Shown here piece by piece: positions 1 through 10,404 of a stretch of 64,000 bases of DNA. Source of the stretch: Cylindrotheca closterium (Eukaryota > Bacillariophyta > Bacillariophyceae > Bacillariales > Bacillariaceae); assembly GCA_933822405.4 (NCBI GenBank), contig CAKOGP040002524.1, forward strand, positions 1 through 64,000, given 5' to 3'. The position numbers and the translations under genes were made by a program. Within the stretch, counting starts at the first letter, position 1. The number at the start of each line of letters is the position of its first letter. A model generated the notes under the pieces. It did not search any database. It was not told the DNA's origin and saw only the letters and a program-made list of their open reading frames with translations.

Positions 1-47
1 GCTTTTGCTCTTAAGTATGAGTTAATCTTCTTATCCCACGTGATCAC

Positions 48-1640
48 ATGGATTTCGAAAATGACTGGAGAAGGTCTGTCCGCTCTCCGAACAATGACAA
101 AAATCATCGTTCTGCCGGGTGTTCCAGAATGCGGCGAAGAACTTGTGCAATATGTTGTGCCTATGACGTCATCCGCCATCTTAACCGCTATGAATGTCGC
201 AATTTGAAAACAAGTCAGTGGAAATTTTCTTTTAAAAAATGATACTGGCGCAGTATATATCTGCGTGTGGCGTGAGATCGCAAACCATCACGCGATCACG
301 CGAGATATACGATGCCCAATATTCTCGTCGTTGAAAACCTTGACACGACAATGGGAATAAGAATGACTACAGCCATAGCGCAAAGCCAAAAGTGTGACCA
401 TGAAGAAGGCAATCCATGATATGCTAAGCACCTTTCCTGTCCCATGATGAGCCATAGCACATGACCAGCAATTGGAGTTTGAAACAACGTGCCCGTTTGC
501 TGGCGAAACCGTGAGAAAACCTCTCCCAAACTTTCGATTTGCTTTTCAGGCCTAGCTTTTCTACTGAGCTTGGTACATCTTTTGGAAGTTGAAGCGTTTC
601 TTGCTTCAGCAGAGCAACTACATTTCACAACAGAATCTGCTCATGTTTTTGATATTGAATCGTTTGCATTCACATTCACTCGAGGCCTCACTCGTCCCAG
701 CACCAATTCCACCATTGATATCCTACAAGGAAAGTCAATCGATCGCAATCAAGTTCTTGGATGCGATCTCTTTTGGTGCCATTGGCATTGCCCTTCTTGT
801 CATCGCTGTGGCTATCCTTCGTGTCATCAGGGCCATCGATCGCGAGCTCATCGTCTCTATGGGAGTTTTTTTTATTGTCTCGGAGTCTCCCTTGTCCATG
901 GCTGATTTGAGAAAGAAAATGACACCATCGGCCATATTCAGTTCTGAACAAGTGTTGGTAATACAGGCCGCCTTTATTGCATTAAAGCTGAAAGAGAAGA
1001 AGGCTGCTTCTGTGAAAGGATCTACTCGTCGTCCTGACATGTCTAATGGCGCTGCCATCGCTGAGCTTTGCGACCTATGCGCCAACACTTCCCCCCTGAA
1101 GGATACTACTACCAATGATCCTTCTAAAAATGAGAGCTTTTAAACGAGAGCTACTCATGTTCATCTACCTCTTCCGTTTGATCCTCCTGGAACATCAAGG
1201 CCAACTCGATGATCTTTGGAGTTGGCCTACAGGGTACACGTACTACTGCACTAAAATATTGCAGTAGGTGGTCGCGAAAGTTACAGAGAACATGTAACAA
1301 AAATACAAAAATACGAAAACAATGGGTGGAAACTGAGAGGAAGACCGTATGGATGCTTCTATGGCTGGGACGATTTGAAGATATGGAAGCTCGCGAAGAT
1401 GAACTATAAAAATACAAAAAGAATAGCAATGGATGCAAAATAAAGCAGTAGCCAATCCTACCGGTATAGTACTATAGTAGTTGTATATAGCAGCCATTTC
1501 CATTTCATTCCCACGATGATGGATTTTAATCTGCAGTAGTAGAACTGAGGATGTCTGTTCTTCGCATTCCAAATGTGAGAATATAGGTAGGAGGACAGGT
1601 GGAAGGTGCTGTAGAAACAGCACTTGAATGACGGCTACTG
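48..1640. repeat. Composite repeat, copy 1 (order A'-M-B')
   Basis: This stretch is a diverged copy of the sequence at about 10405-11690. Three segments can be matched. A' (about 120-200 and 680-722) is the reverse complement of 11262-11300 and 11509-11570; the shared core is ATCCGCCATCTTAACCGC. M (759-1216) matches 10784-11239 in the same orientation. B' (about 1248-1570) is the reverse complement of 10405-10762. At the M/B' boundary sits a hairpin, CTACTGCA at 1243-1250 and TGCAGTAG at 1260-1267, which is also present in the other copy. Next to it AGGCCAACTC (about 1199-1208) is answered by GAGTTGGCCT (about 1220-1229). I recognise no transposase. The matches were made by eye and the identity varies from segment to segment. 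Confidence 0.6.
589..1143 (+). CDS. Hypothetical protein inside composite repeat
   Basis: Open frame of 184 codons, not recognised. It has one hydrophobic stretch (around residues 60-80, FGAIGIALLVIAVAILRVI) that could span a membrane, then a charged tail containing KEKKAASVKGSTRRPDM. The second copy of the repeat (10786-11190) encodes a similar product, KEKKAAPMAAASVKGSTIRP and AIAELCDL, and the length differences within this part are multiples of three (15 and 6 nt). That pattern suggests past selection on a protein. In the second copy the hydrophobic part and the charged part lie in different frames, so that copy is broken or spliced. The start is uncertain because several Met codons are available. 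Confidence 0.3.
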   Translation: MKRFLLQQSNYISQQNLLMFLILNRLHSHSLEASLVPAPIPPLISYKESQSIAIKFLDAISFGAIGIALLVIAVAILRVIRAIDRELIVSMGVFFIVSESPLSMADLRKKMTPSAIFSSEQVLVIQAAFIALKLKEKKAASVKGSTRRPDMSNGAAIAELCDLCANTSPLKDTTTNDPSKNESF

Positions 1641-1928
1641 GATTGGGTTGTCGCCACGATTGGGCCCAGTGATGGAACCCAAACTTGGGTCATGCGATGG
1701 CTGGCCTTATTACTCTTTGTTTCACAAAGGCTTTGCAAGTACCAGTACTCCATGTATCGGTATACCATAGATCTCTGAAAGATACTCAGAAGATGCACAT
1801 CGAATTCTCAAGAACAATGGAACACTAAGGAACGTACAGTGCTAATTTCCAAACACACCGCCGCTTCCCATCCAAACATAAAATCCACCTGTCAGTTACA
1901 ATAAAGCAAATAATACACAACGATTATA

Positions 1929-2924
1929 ATGGGAGTCTCCAATTCCAAACCTCACTCAGTCGAAACCAAATGGTTCCCTGATTTTGAAGCCAGTCTTCCT
2001 TCATTGGAAGGCAAGACTGTTGCCATCACGGGAACGACTTCTGGAACCGGTTACATTGTGGCCCGCACCGCCGCTCGCAAGAATGCCGACACCATTCTGT
2101 TGTTGAATCGCCCTTCGGAACGTGCCACAAAGGCCGAAGCCGACTTGAAAGCGGAAGACACCAAATCCAAAATCATTTCGATTGATTGCGATTTGCAAGA
2201 TTTGGAATCCGTCAAGAAGGCGGCGGCCAGCATCAAGAGCAAGGTGGATGCTGTCGATGTTCTTTGTAACAACGCGGGCGTCATGGCGTTGGAAGACAAG
2301 GCCACCAAGGATGGTTACGATGTTCAAATGCAGACCAATCACATCTCACATTTTTTGTTGACCAAGGAACTGTATCCATTGTTGCAAAAGGCCAAGGAAC
2401 TCCGTGGTCAAGCGAGAGTGACCAATCACTCTTCGGAAGCCCGCCACGGAAAGAAGCTAGAAGAAAAGTATTTTGGAAAGAATGGAGGAGATCTAGGTGG
2501 AAATGGATCTTCCATGGTGTTTGGTGGAGCCCGTTGGGTCCGATACCAACAGACTAAGCTTGCCAATTCGGTCTTTACCAAGGCGCTGGCCGACAAGTTT
2601 GGTGATTCTGGCATTATTGCGGCATGTGCTCATCCCGGTCTTGCTGCTACCAATCTACAAGTCACCACGGCCTCGACTGGAGGTATGGGAAGTGGCATGT
2701 GGATCATGCGCATGTCCCAATCCCAAGAGGATGGAGCCATGCCCATTGTCGCCGCATGCTTTGATGCGGCCACCAAAAATGGATCCTTTTGGGGACCCAG
2801 TGGCATGGGACAATTCTCTGGACCGGCCAAGCAGATCAAATGGGACAAAAAGTCAGAGGATCCTGACTGTGTGAGTGTCTTGTGGAAGGCATCGGAAGAA
2901 GCGTGTGGTGCATTTGCAATTTAG
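1929..2924 (+). CDS. Short-chain dehydrogenase/reductase, putatively N-myristoylated
   Basis: Intronless 331-residue protein of the classical SDR fold, an NAD(P)-dependent oxidoreductase family. The nucleotide-binding motif TGTTSGTG lies near residue 35, the structural NNAG near 114, and the catalytic YQQTK near 206; the arrangement resembles retinol dehydrogenase/WW-oxidoreductase-like SDRs. The substrate cannot be told from the sequence. The N-terminus MGVSNSK has Gly2, Ser6 and Lys7, which fits the N-myristoylation consensus, so attachment to a membrane surface is plausible. The start is the first ATG of the frame and follows an A-rich leader (caacgattataATGG). The unusual element is NHSSEARHG where many relatives have a VSS/NVSS motif before the active-site Tyr. 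Confidence 0.9.
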   Translation: MGVSNSKPHSVETKWFPDFEASLPSLEGKTVAITGTTSGTGYIVARTAARKNADTILLLNRPSERATKAEADLKAEDTKSKIISIDCDLQDLESVKKAAASIKSKVDAVDVLCNNAGVMALEDKATKDGYDVQMQTNHISHFLLTKELYPLLQKAKELRGQARVTNHSSEARHGKKLEEKYFGKNGGDLGGNGSSMVFGGARWVRYQQTKLANSVFTKALADKFGDSGIIAACAHPGLAATNLQVTTASTGGMGSGMWIMRMSQSQEDGAMPIVAACFDAATKNGSFWGPSGMGQFSGPAKQIKWDKKSEDPDCVSVLWKASEEACGAFAI

Positions 2925-4724
2925 AATTTTAATTTGCAGTATAGTAGAAGGGGAGTGTCCTTTCTCCTTTTAATTAATGTCAGTGTTCAAAGTTGGAAGA
3001 ATCTTTATTAGATATATATATATATACATATATACTGTACCGGGTATGTGATAACATTCAGCCACAAAGTACAGGATTAGTACAGTAGTCTTTCGATATA
3101 TCATCTATATTATGAATGATTTCGTATACTGGCAAACGACTTTTGGAACTTCCTCCTTTTATATATTTAAAAACAATGGATATCAGATTGAACTTGCTCA
3201 ATCCAAAAGGCTCACCATCCACATCCAAGAAGTCTGATCACAAAAGTACCGGTAGTTACCGGTGCATACCTTCACGCTTGCTCCTGATTCATTTGGGAGA
3301 ATGAATCAATGAAGGAATCAATCAATCAATCGCAAAGCTATCAAAAATGAAACTGCTGGACAACTGCTGTGATGTATGATGAAAGGCCTCGCAACAATAC
3401 TATGGGGGGTGGCCTGATAAGGCGCGTTTAATTCATTGCACTGAAAGTCTCCAATGCTTCAAGTTTCACCAATATAGACTCAAGTCACTCACTCAACTCT
3501 GCCTGTCCATAAAAGGTATCTTTTGCACATCACATTTTCGTGTTGAAAGTAGGCTCAGCTGTGAACAGCACCATTCAGTTGATTGTCGAATGAATGAATC
3601 AATCCTCTCTTTCCATCTTATAGTAACAGTAATACGACAAACACCTTCAAGTCAAGACTTGCATCATGTGATTCCTACAAGTACTTCTTGGCTTGTGTAA
3701 AGTGGTAAAATACCAATAATCCCTCCCATCGCAATGACATCGCTCGTGGGACCTCGCAGTTGCAGTTGCAGTTGCATTTGATGTATATATTAGCTGTAGT
3801 GTCAAGCTGCATGGGACGTTCCTTTGTTGCTCTTGACGTCAGAATGAATCAATCGTCAATCATCAATCATCAATCGTCAATCATCAATCATCAATCAATC
3901 CTGCATTTTATTGCACACCAAGATTTACTATTTCTGTACTGTAGCCTACAGTAGGTATATTACCGGTATGATTTTTTTTTTTTCTTATATAAAAAAAGAA
4001 CACCCATCAATCGTCGCCAGCCACCAGCAGTTTGAAGTTCCGATGAGTTGAAGCTTGCAGATTTTTGATGGATTTTATTTGATTTCATGCAGCTGTTCGT
4101 ATCAAACGTCAGAACACACACGTCACTTTTTATTCCACCGTCGTCTTACTTTCGCTTCGAAATCCTCGGAAGATCCGTTGTCACACCGTGCGAATGTGTG
4201 TATGTGTGATTGCCTTCCCCTCGAAGAAATCTCAAATCAGCAGGCAGGGGGTTCTTCGTCACGCACGTGAAGATTTCTTCGCCTCTTCTCGTTTTGCATA
4301 CGTTTACATATATCGCCACGATTGACATACTCAACGCACACAAAACTGCCGTGAACCACACAGAGGAAGTAAGAAAGATACTACAGTATAACTATCCGGT
4401 AGGAGGTATCTTCGAACATACGGACGAGCTCGCATCACACGAGCTCGGATTCAAAAGAATGGGCACGAGACATCGAGATATTTAGCTTACTTTTATGCAG
4501 AGAATTGACACATGCATGACACAAAGTGTTTGATGACGAGGTTCGGGAAGCCAGAAGTCACTTTTTGATTGGAATTCTTGCTTCAACCAAAGGACGAAAA
4601 CCTTATCCCTACAAAAAATCATTGCAAAGACGGAAAGTGTATTAATACTACGGTACATGACAACACATAACAATAGTAAAGTCTATCCAAACTACAACAA
4701 CAGTAAAATCATCAAGCAGAGACA
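2925..4724. other. Intergenic region, no gene recognised
   Basis: About 1.8 kb between the dehydrogenase and the next gene. It holds an AT dinucleotide run near 3011-3035, two TACCGGTA octamers (3247, 3961), an AATCAATC-rich stretch near 3300-3335 and 3590-3605, the TCAATCA array listed separately, and a T-run near 3970. Short open frames on both strands (for example 4055-4485) have no recognisable composition or homology and I do not call them. Confidence 0.5.
3845..3900. repeat. TCAATCA-type minisatellite
   Basis: A short array built from TCAATCA/TCAATCG units in tandem, about eight units long with small variations. The same heptamer is scattered in the 600 bp before it. No coding role is visible. 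Confidence 0.75.
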
Positions 4725-5951
4725 ATGATGGGGCCCAGTGATTATTCAAACCGTGACTGGAGGCAAACGAGGGATCAGGACTCTCAAGAAGAATCCTCAT
4801 CAGCTGACGAATCCCAATCTTCACCAATATCGTTAGCAAGTGAAACAGAGCCATCGTTGCACGAGGACACTGGTAAACATGGAACGTAAGTCAAAACACA
4901 ATAGTTGGGTGATGGAATTTGTATGCCTTGGCAGCAGGAGCTCACTCGGCCTTTCTTGTTTTGACTCAAATCATCATCCGATCCGTGCATATATGTCTTC
5001 TCATTTTTCTTCAGGCCCATTCATCATCCCCAATTCACCAACAACCGGCAGAATCTCGGTAACCAAACGACCAATAGCCTACTAGTAAAGCCTATTCCAG
5101 TGCATGCAACCTTGGGCTCCTCATTATCCGAACTAGAAACAGCGTAAGTGTGACCATCATATGCATTCCGATTCCGATCCCGTTCCGACAGCAACGACTG
5201 ACTCACCATGAAACGCCAATTCTACTATTTTAGATCCTCAGAGAATAATGAAGAGGATGGATCCAGACACAAACGAGTTCTGTCTTCCGACCAACTGGAT
5301 CTTCTTTCCTACCAGGCCACAGATGTTCCTCCTCCTCTTGCCGATGGTGATGACTCGGAAAACACATCACGACAAGAACCAACTCCCATCATGAAACGAA
5401 TGCGTTTCATGTCCATTGATGAAATTCTCACTACAGCAAAGCAAGATGATACCCACTATGTCAGTCCATCCTTTGCACTAGAGAGCGTCGAGGAACTAGA
5501 TCTTCAGTTGGGGGAAGAACTGAATTCACCCACAGCACAAACTGCACTTCTGGACACTATGGCTGACGATATTGTTCACGCCTTTTCCAATCCATCCAGT
5601 ACGGTTGCAACTACGACTACTGTTACTGACTCTCCTCAACTTTCACCAGTGTGTGTCCCACTCTTGACACCCCCACAGAGTCCAACACCGCAGTCCATGA
5701 CTAGTAGTACTAGTACTAGTATGCTGGTGGAATGGCCATCCAATCTAGTCATTGAAAGTGCTCTGATGAGTGTGGCGAATGAGATACGGCCACTATCTCC
5801 AGCTTCTTTGACGGGCGAAGATGATGATGAGGACGAAGATGGTAGTAAAATGATGATGGAGACAACAGCTACTGCTAGTGATACAATGCTAATGGACGGC
5901 GCATCTACTCTCACCAAGAGACTGAGCTTTATTACTGTGGGATCCAATTGA
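4725..5951 (+). CDS. Ser/Asp-rich hypothetical protein, three exons
   Basis: Deduced exons 4725-4885, 5015-5143 and 5234-5951 give 335 residues. Both introns have GTAAGT donors; the acceptors are TTTTTCTTCAG and CTATTTTAG, and the frame is kept across both joins (codons ACG and GCA are split). An in-frame TAA at 4704 precedes the ATG. The product is not recognised: it is rich in Ser, Asp, Glu and Thr, has no membrane segment, and contains RMRFMSIDEIL (after an Lys/Arg pair) and an acidic run GEDDDEDEDGSKMMM near the C-terminus. This composition is typical of disordered nuclear or regulatory proteins, but no domain supports a function. A reader taking only the last open frame would start at 5208, inside the second intron. 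Confidence 0.7.
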
Positions 5952-6428
5952 ACGAACATGGATGGAGCACCATCATCAGAATCAACTTTGAAGAAGTGTG
6001 TACCGTACCAGGAACTGGTATTATGTAACTTTTATAGTGTATTATCTTATTACAGTATAATATATCGTAGCTGCAAGACAATATATTGTAGTATTGTGAA
6101 TGGACATGTGTGCCTACCGGTACCAGGTACTACGATACCGGTATGATTCTGCCGCTTCGACAACGTCGACCCAATCAACGGTTCGCATGAGTTTTTGTGC
6201 GACTTTTCGCGGTCATTCATATGCATGGAAGAATATAAGTGACCAAGATTATAATGCCGATTCTCAGATTTGGATATCCTCAACACTACGGTACTACTAT
6301 TTTCAATTTCTTATAGTTGTTATTCCACAGATTCAAGAAGCACTGAATACCACCGTCTTTCACTGCCTTAATAACGTCCACAATTTCATATTACTTTTCA
6401 GCTCCAAGCTTTATCATTTTGAGAAAAT
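5952..6428. other. Intergenic spacer with two TACCGGTA octamers
   Basis: Spacer between two genes on the plus strand. It contains TACCGGTA at 6115 and 6136 and several copies of GTACTAC/TACAGTA-like words. No gene is recognised. Confidence 0.5.
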
Positions 6429-8072
6429 ATGCCGTCTCTCAAAGAACGAATGGCCGCTTTCCAAGATGCATCGTCTCCTGACAAATTTCAAGAAGAAAAA
6501 CGTGCGACCACGCCGAAAGCAATGCCAAGAGCTCGATCTCGTTCACCTCCACCTAACTTCTTGACGAATTCCGGTGGAAAGAAGAAGCCTGTCCGAGGAA
6601 AGGTGGTCGAAAACCATGTATCACCTGTTCGGCAACGTCCCAAAGATTGGGATTATCTTTTCGATCTTGCGAATCGCTTTGACCAATTCAAGGCGGAAGA
6701 AGCGGATCAAAAGAAAAAGAAGGCTGCAGGTGAGTTGCCGCCTACGCCTGAAAAGGAAGCTAATGAGGAAGAGGGCGGTGGCACTGATATCCGCGCCGCT
6801 TTGGAAGGAGTCATGGCCGGGAGCTACACTGCCAGCGCGGACTGGTTGAATCAAGATTGGATAACCGAACATCTAGTGGAGAGCACCGGTGAAAACTACA
6901 AATCCTTGACATTCAACTTCAATGACCCCAGTTTGTTCAAAAAGTTCACCAAGGTACAAGATAAGGATCGAAAAGTCATCATTGCCAAGTTCATTTCCAA
7001 CTTGCTGAGTCATCCAAAGTCTGGAGAGATTACCCGTCTAGATTTGCATGGGGCCCTCTTACCCGACGAATTTATGGAAGAACTGTCGGTTGAGATTTTA
7101 AAAAAGCCAACCAGTACTTTGAAGAATCTTCAAGTCCTGAACTTGGAATCCAATTTGTTACAAGGAAAGGGAATTGAAGCGTTGGCCAAAATGATTCGGC
7201 ATGACCTTTCCTTGCGATACCTTCAAGTTCTCCAGTTGGAGAATCAAGGAAAAACAATGACCAGTGATGCTGAATCTGCCTTGGCTACTGCTATTGGACA
7301 CAGCAATAGTTTGGTTGTCTGCAGTTTGCGAGTTCGTGGCGCTATGGAAAAGAAGGAAATTGACGACATTACTGCCTACAACATGGATCATCTCCGCCAG
7401 GCGAGAAGGTAAGAAACCATTATGATGGGAAATGTTGTTATGAATATGATTGGTATGATGACCGTCGAAACTCACACGATGTTGCTTCAATGCCCTGACA
7501 GAGAGCATGCTGCCAAGTCCGGAACACTCAAAACCCGCAAACGCAATGAGATGGAACAGTACTTTGATAAGATTGCGGCGAACGACGCAAGCATTACTGC
7601 CGTTGATATTGTCGGTGACCAAAAATTCTTGACGCTCAAGGCTGCGGAAAAGGTCAAGTCAGGAGCAGCTTTTGCAACCAATACGAATATCAAGACTTTG
7701 AAGATGCAAAAGCTTGGTTTGGACGATGATTTTGCAAAGCAACTTGGAGAATCATTGGCAAAGAATTCAACCCTAGAAAAGGTCGTGATTGATAGTAATG
7801 CGATCACTGGAGCTGGTATCAAAGCCTTGTTTGCTGGTTTGGGTCAGAATTCCACCATTGTTGAGTTTCAGGTCCGCCATCAATCCAAAACCATGGCATC
7901 GACCGACGAGCAGCCACTTCCGGAGTTATTGGAACCAAACAAGTCGATCATCAAGCTTGGTGTCGATTGCAGAGACCAGTTGATCAAGATGAAACTTGAT
8001 AAGGTGACAAACAACAATCGGGAACACCAGCGCAAGCTTCGTGCTGCCGCTAAGAAGGCTGCTGCAGGCTAG
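6429..8072 (+). CDS. Tropomodulin-like leucine-rich repeat protein, duplicated domain
   Basis: Two exons, 6429-7408 and 7502-8072, joined across a 93-nt intron (AG/GTAAGA ... CTGACAG/A) that keeps the frame at a split AGA codon, give 516 residues. Residues 1-110 are basic and low-complexity (ARSRSPPP). The rest has leucine-rich repeat character (LKNLQVLNLESN, LEKVVIDSNAITGAGIKAL). Each half ends with a segment resembling the tropomodulin/leiomodin C-terminal LRR cap: LQVLQLENQGKTMTSDAE in the first and IVEFQVRHQSKTMASTDE in the second, each followed by a charged helix (DHLRQARR, NREHQRKLR). Tropomodulins cap actin pointed ends, so a cytoskeletal role is a reasonable inference. The start is the first Met after a stop-rich AT stretch. 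Confidence 0.75.
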
Positions 8073-8228
8073 GCATATACACGCACGGCCATTGTCTCAA
8101 GGTGCACTACTAAATGATAAAGTTCTAATGAAATAAATAAATATAAAGCTAGAAATGCATGTTGGGCCAGTATAAATGAGTCACTAGAGTACCTCTACCA
8201 CTTGTGCAGCGTGTCAGCTGCTCGCTAT

Positions 8229-8740
8229 CGTCCCCAAAATGATTCGTGAGTGTTTGACCACGTCCCCAGCGTATGGTATTGTATGTATGTATATTTCTAC
8301 TTTTGTATCAATCGTCCCCGGTGGTAGGTCTCCCAAAAGTGACTCATTTGTTTGTAATCCTCGTCCCCTCTGGCGTCCCAAAAAAAAAGAGAGAGGTCAG
8401 TAAATCAATCGCGTCTGCCTTATATTATATGTCTCTCGTCCCCAGCGACCGTCCCCGTGGCAGCGCAATACAAGATACTGACCTCGTGCTCTATGGCATC
8501 AAAAGTATTTTGCAATGCTGTCGTGTGCTCCATTTGCTTCTCGTCCCCAGTGCGCATCATGTATGCCGATGCTGTGTGGTGGTAATAGTTCCATCCATCT
8601 ATAGCCGCTGCTTCAAAGACAGGCATGCTGTGCGTTTGTAAATCATCTCGTTGCAATATGTTGTGATAAAATGTATTGTGAATGTGCCATGATTTTGGTA
8701 TTCTTTTTCTTCTGCTTCATCATCGTCTTTCATCGTCCCC
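8229..8740. promoter_or_regulatory. Cluster of eight CGTCCCC motifs in a convergent spacer
   Basis: Exact CGTCCCC occurs at 8229, 8261, 8313, 8362, 8437, 8450, 8542 and 8734, with CGTCCCA at 8374, all on the same strand within 512 bp. The spacing is irregular, so this is not a simple tandem repeat. Most copies are preceded by T or C. The region lies between the 3' ends of the tropomodulin-like gene and the minus-strand gene at 8765, so the motifs may lie in the 3' UTR of one or both. A 122-codon open frame across it (8273-8641) mainly reflects the motif read as LVPS and is not called. Confidence 0.6.
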
Positions 8741-8764
8741 AAATGCCTGATATTCACATCCCAT

Positions 8765-9214
8765 TTACATGCGAAACAGGCGTTCCAAGTTTTCTCGTTC
8801 TTGATCAAAGTTGAACACTTTGCCACCTGCAGCCTCTTCTTCAGAGGTCCCTCTCAAGGATGCGCCCCTATCACCTTGCATAAATGCTGCAGCCTCTTGT
8901 TCAATCGTGCCTTTGGCGCTGGAGCGTAGACTCTCGGCACCCAAAAAGACTCGTTGCAATTCTCTGTTTTCTGATTCACTCTTTGCTTCTCCTGTAAAGA
9001 AGAATGGCCTTGGTGCATCTTCCTGTTGCTGGTGCTGTTCCCGATTGCTTTCGTTGTCATCCACATCTAGAACCTGTTGGTACAAGGACGAGGCCGAGGA
9101 TCTCAAGGCCGAAATAACGGGTGAGGATGAAAATGCATCAATCTTGAGTACGTACGACAAAAGGCACATCATTGCAAGGGCTGAAACTTTAATGAATTGG
9201 TTTGGGAATGTCAT
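8765..9214 (-). CDS. Small protein with signal peptide and possible plastid-targeting motif
   Basis: Taken from the Met of MTFPNQFIKV, giving 149 residues; the frame is open further upstream but that part has no homology signal and the chosen Met begins a clean signal peptide. A hydrophobic core (ALAMMCLLSYVLK) is followed by IDAF/SSSPVISALRSS, resembling the diatom plastid-import signature, in which a Phe follows the signal-peptide cleavage site and a Ser-rich, basic segment comes next. The mature part is rich in Glu, Gln and Ser (EQHQQQEDAP, SLRGTSEEEAAGG) and ends NLERLFRM. I do not recognise a domain. It converges with the gene ending at 8072. Plastid or periplastid location is an inference from the leader only. 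Confidence 0.55.
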   Translation of the reverse strand: MTFPNQFIKVSALAMMCLLSYVLKIDAFSSSPVISALRSSASSLYQQVLDVDDNESNREQHQQQEDAPRPFFFTGEAKSESENRELQRVFLGAESLRSSAKGTIEQEAAAFMQGDRGASLRGTSEEEAAGGKVFNFDQERENLERLFRM

Positions 9215-10404
9215 GTTTGCTGGTGTATGTATAATTGTTTGGATGCTAATGCGGGTCGTGGGCGATATCAGGATGGTTCCGAATGAATCAAAGTTTGTGT
9301 GGAGTGTTCTCGTTTGGCTCGAAAGTCGAAATGGCGATGGAAATGATGTTTGGCGATCGAATTTGTGCCTGACGTCAATCAATATTAAATAGATCATGTC
9401 GCATCGACACACGACACATGAGACTTCACGTACTAAGGTACAACTATAGTTTTCATCTTATCTCATGGTACATACCGGTACTAACAAGCACATTATATTT
9501 ACCAAAAGACACCGGCACGGTCAGTCTGACCTCCACCTCCCACATCTGGTGAACCAAATCGGAGTGGAAGGACAGACCCATCAAATAATTCACGAATTTT
9601 CACAAGTTCAAATACTGCTTGTATTCAAATACTGCTTGTATTTTATACTGTATGATACGATAGTTACTATTTGTACTCAAAAGTCGGTAGCGGAATCGAA
9701 GCTTTTAAAAAACACCTGAAGACAAAGTAAAAGAGCTGTTGGCTCTACTAGATACGATTTGAGTGTACATATACTATATTTAATATGATTTTGGAGCATT
9801 TTTCTAAAATGGTAAGTTTGAAGCACAACGAAGGCTTCCACACTGCAAGATGTCCAGAGAACGTGTGACTCCTGTCTCTATTGGAAGCTTCTAGAGCCGT
9901 CCATATCGAAGAAACGAATGTTTGCAGTGCATTCTTTCACAAACAATAGTCGGAAGTTTATTGTGGCGACCCACTCGTATGTGGACGCAAACGCAACATG
10001 GGGCATCTCTTACACTCCCAGAGGAACCATTACTTGCGCTAATCTCTTTTCCCATTTGATATAAGGGAACAGATGGTTGCTTTGAGTAGTCTCTCTCTGA
10101 GCTCTATAAGTCGAATTTGGACACAGCAGATGGACTGCAAACCACACGCACCCATTGGGATTTTCAAAACACCGACTGTCTAAGCCCAGAAATAGTGCAT
10201 TTTGGGATTTCATTTCACCGTTGATGGTTGAGCCACGGCTACCCTTTCATTGGACCGTCCGCGCCCACGGTTCGGCGAAAACCATGGTCTGATTCCAGTT
10301 TTGTAACTGACAATGACCCAAATATTGCGCTGACGGGCGCAATAATGGGAACAAGGGTAGCTTACTTCTTTGCAGTACCTTTTCACCTGTATGATGTATT
10401 ATCA
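9215..10404. other. Intergenic region, no gene recognised
   Basis: About 1.2 kb upstream of the minus-strand gene at 8765. It carries one TACCGGTA (9473) and a short duplication (AAATACTGCTTGTATT, near 9610-9640). No convincing coding sequence is seen on either strand. Confidence 0.5.

Noticed and set aside
8273..8641. 122-codon plus-strand frame rich in LVPS
   Set aside because: The repeated LVPS comes from the CGTCCCC motifs; there is no homology and it lies in a convergent 3' spacer.
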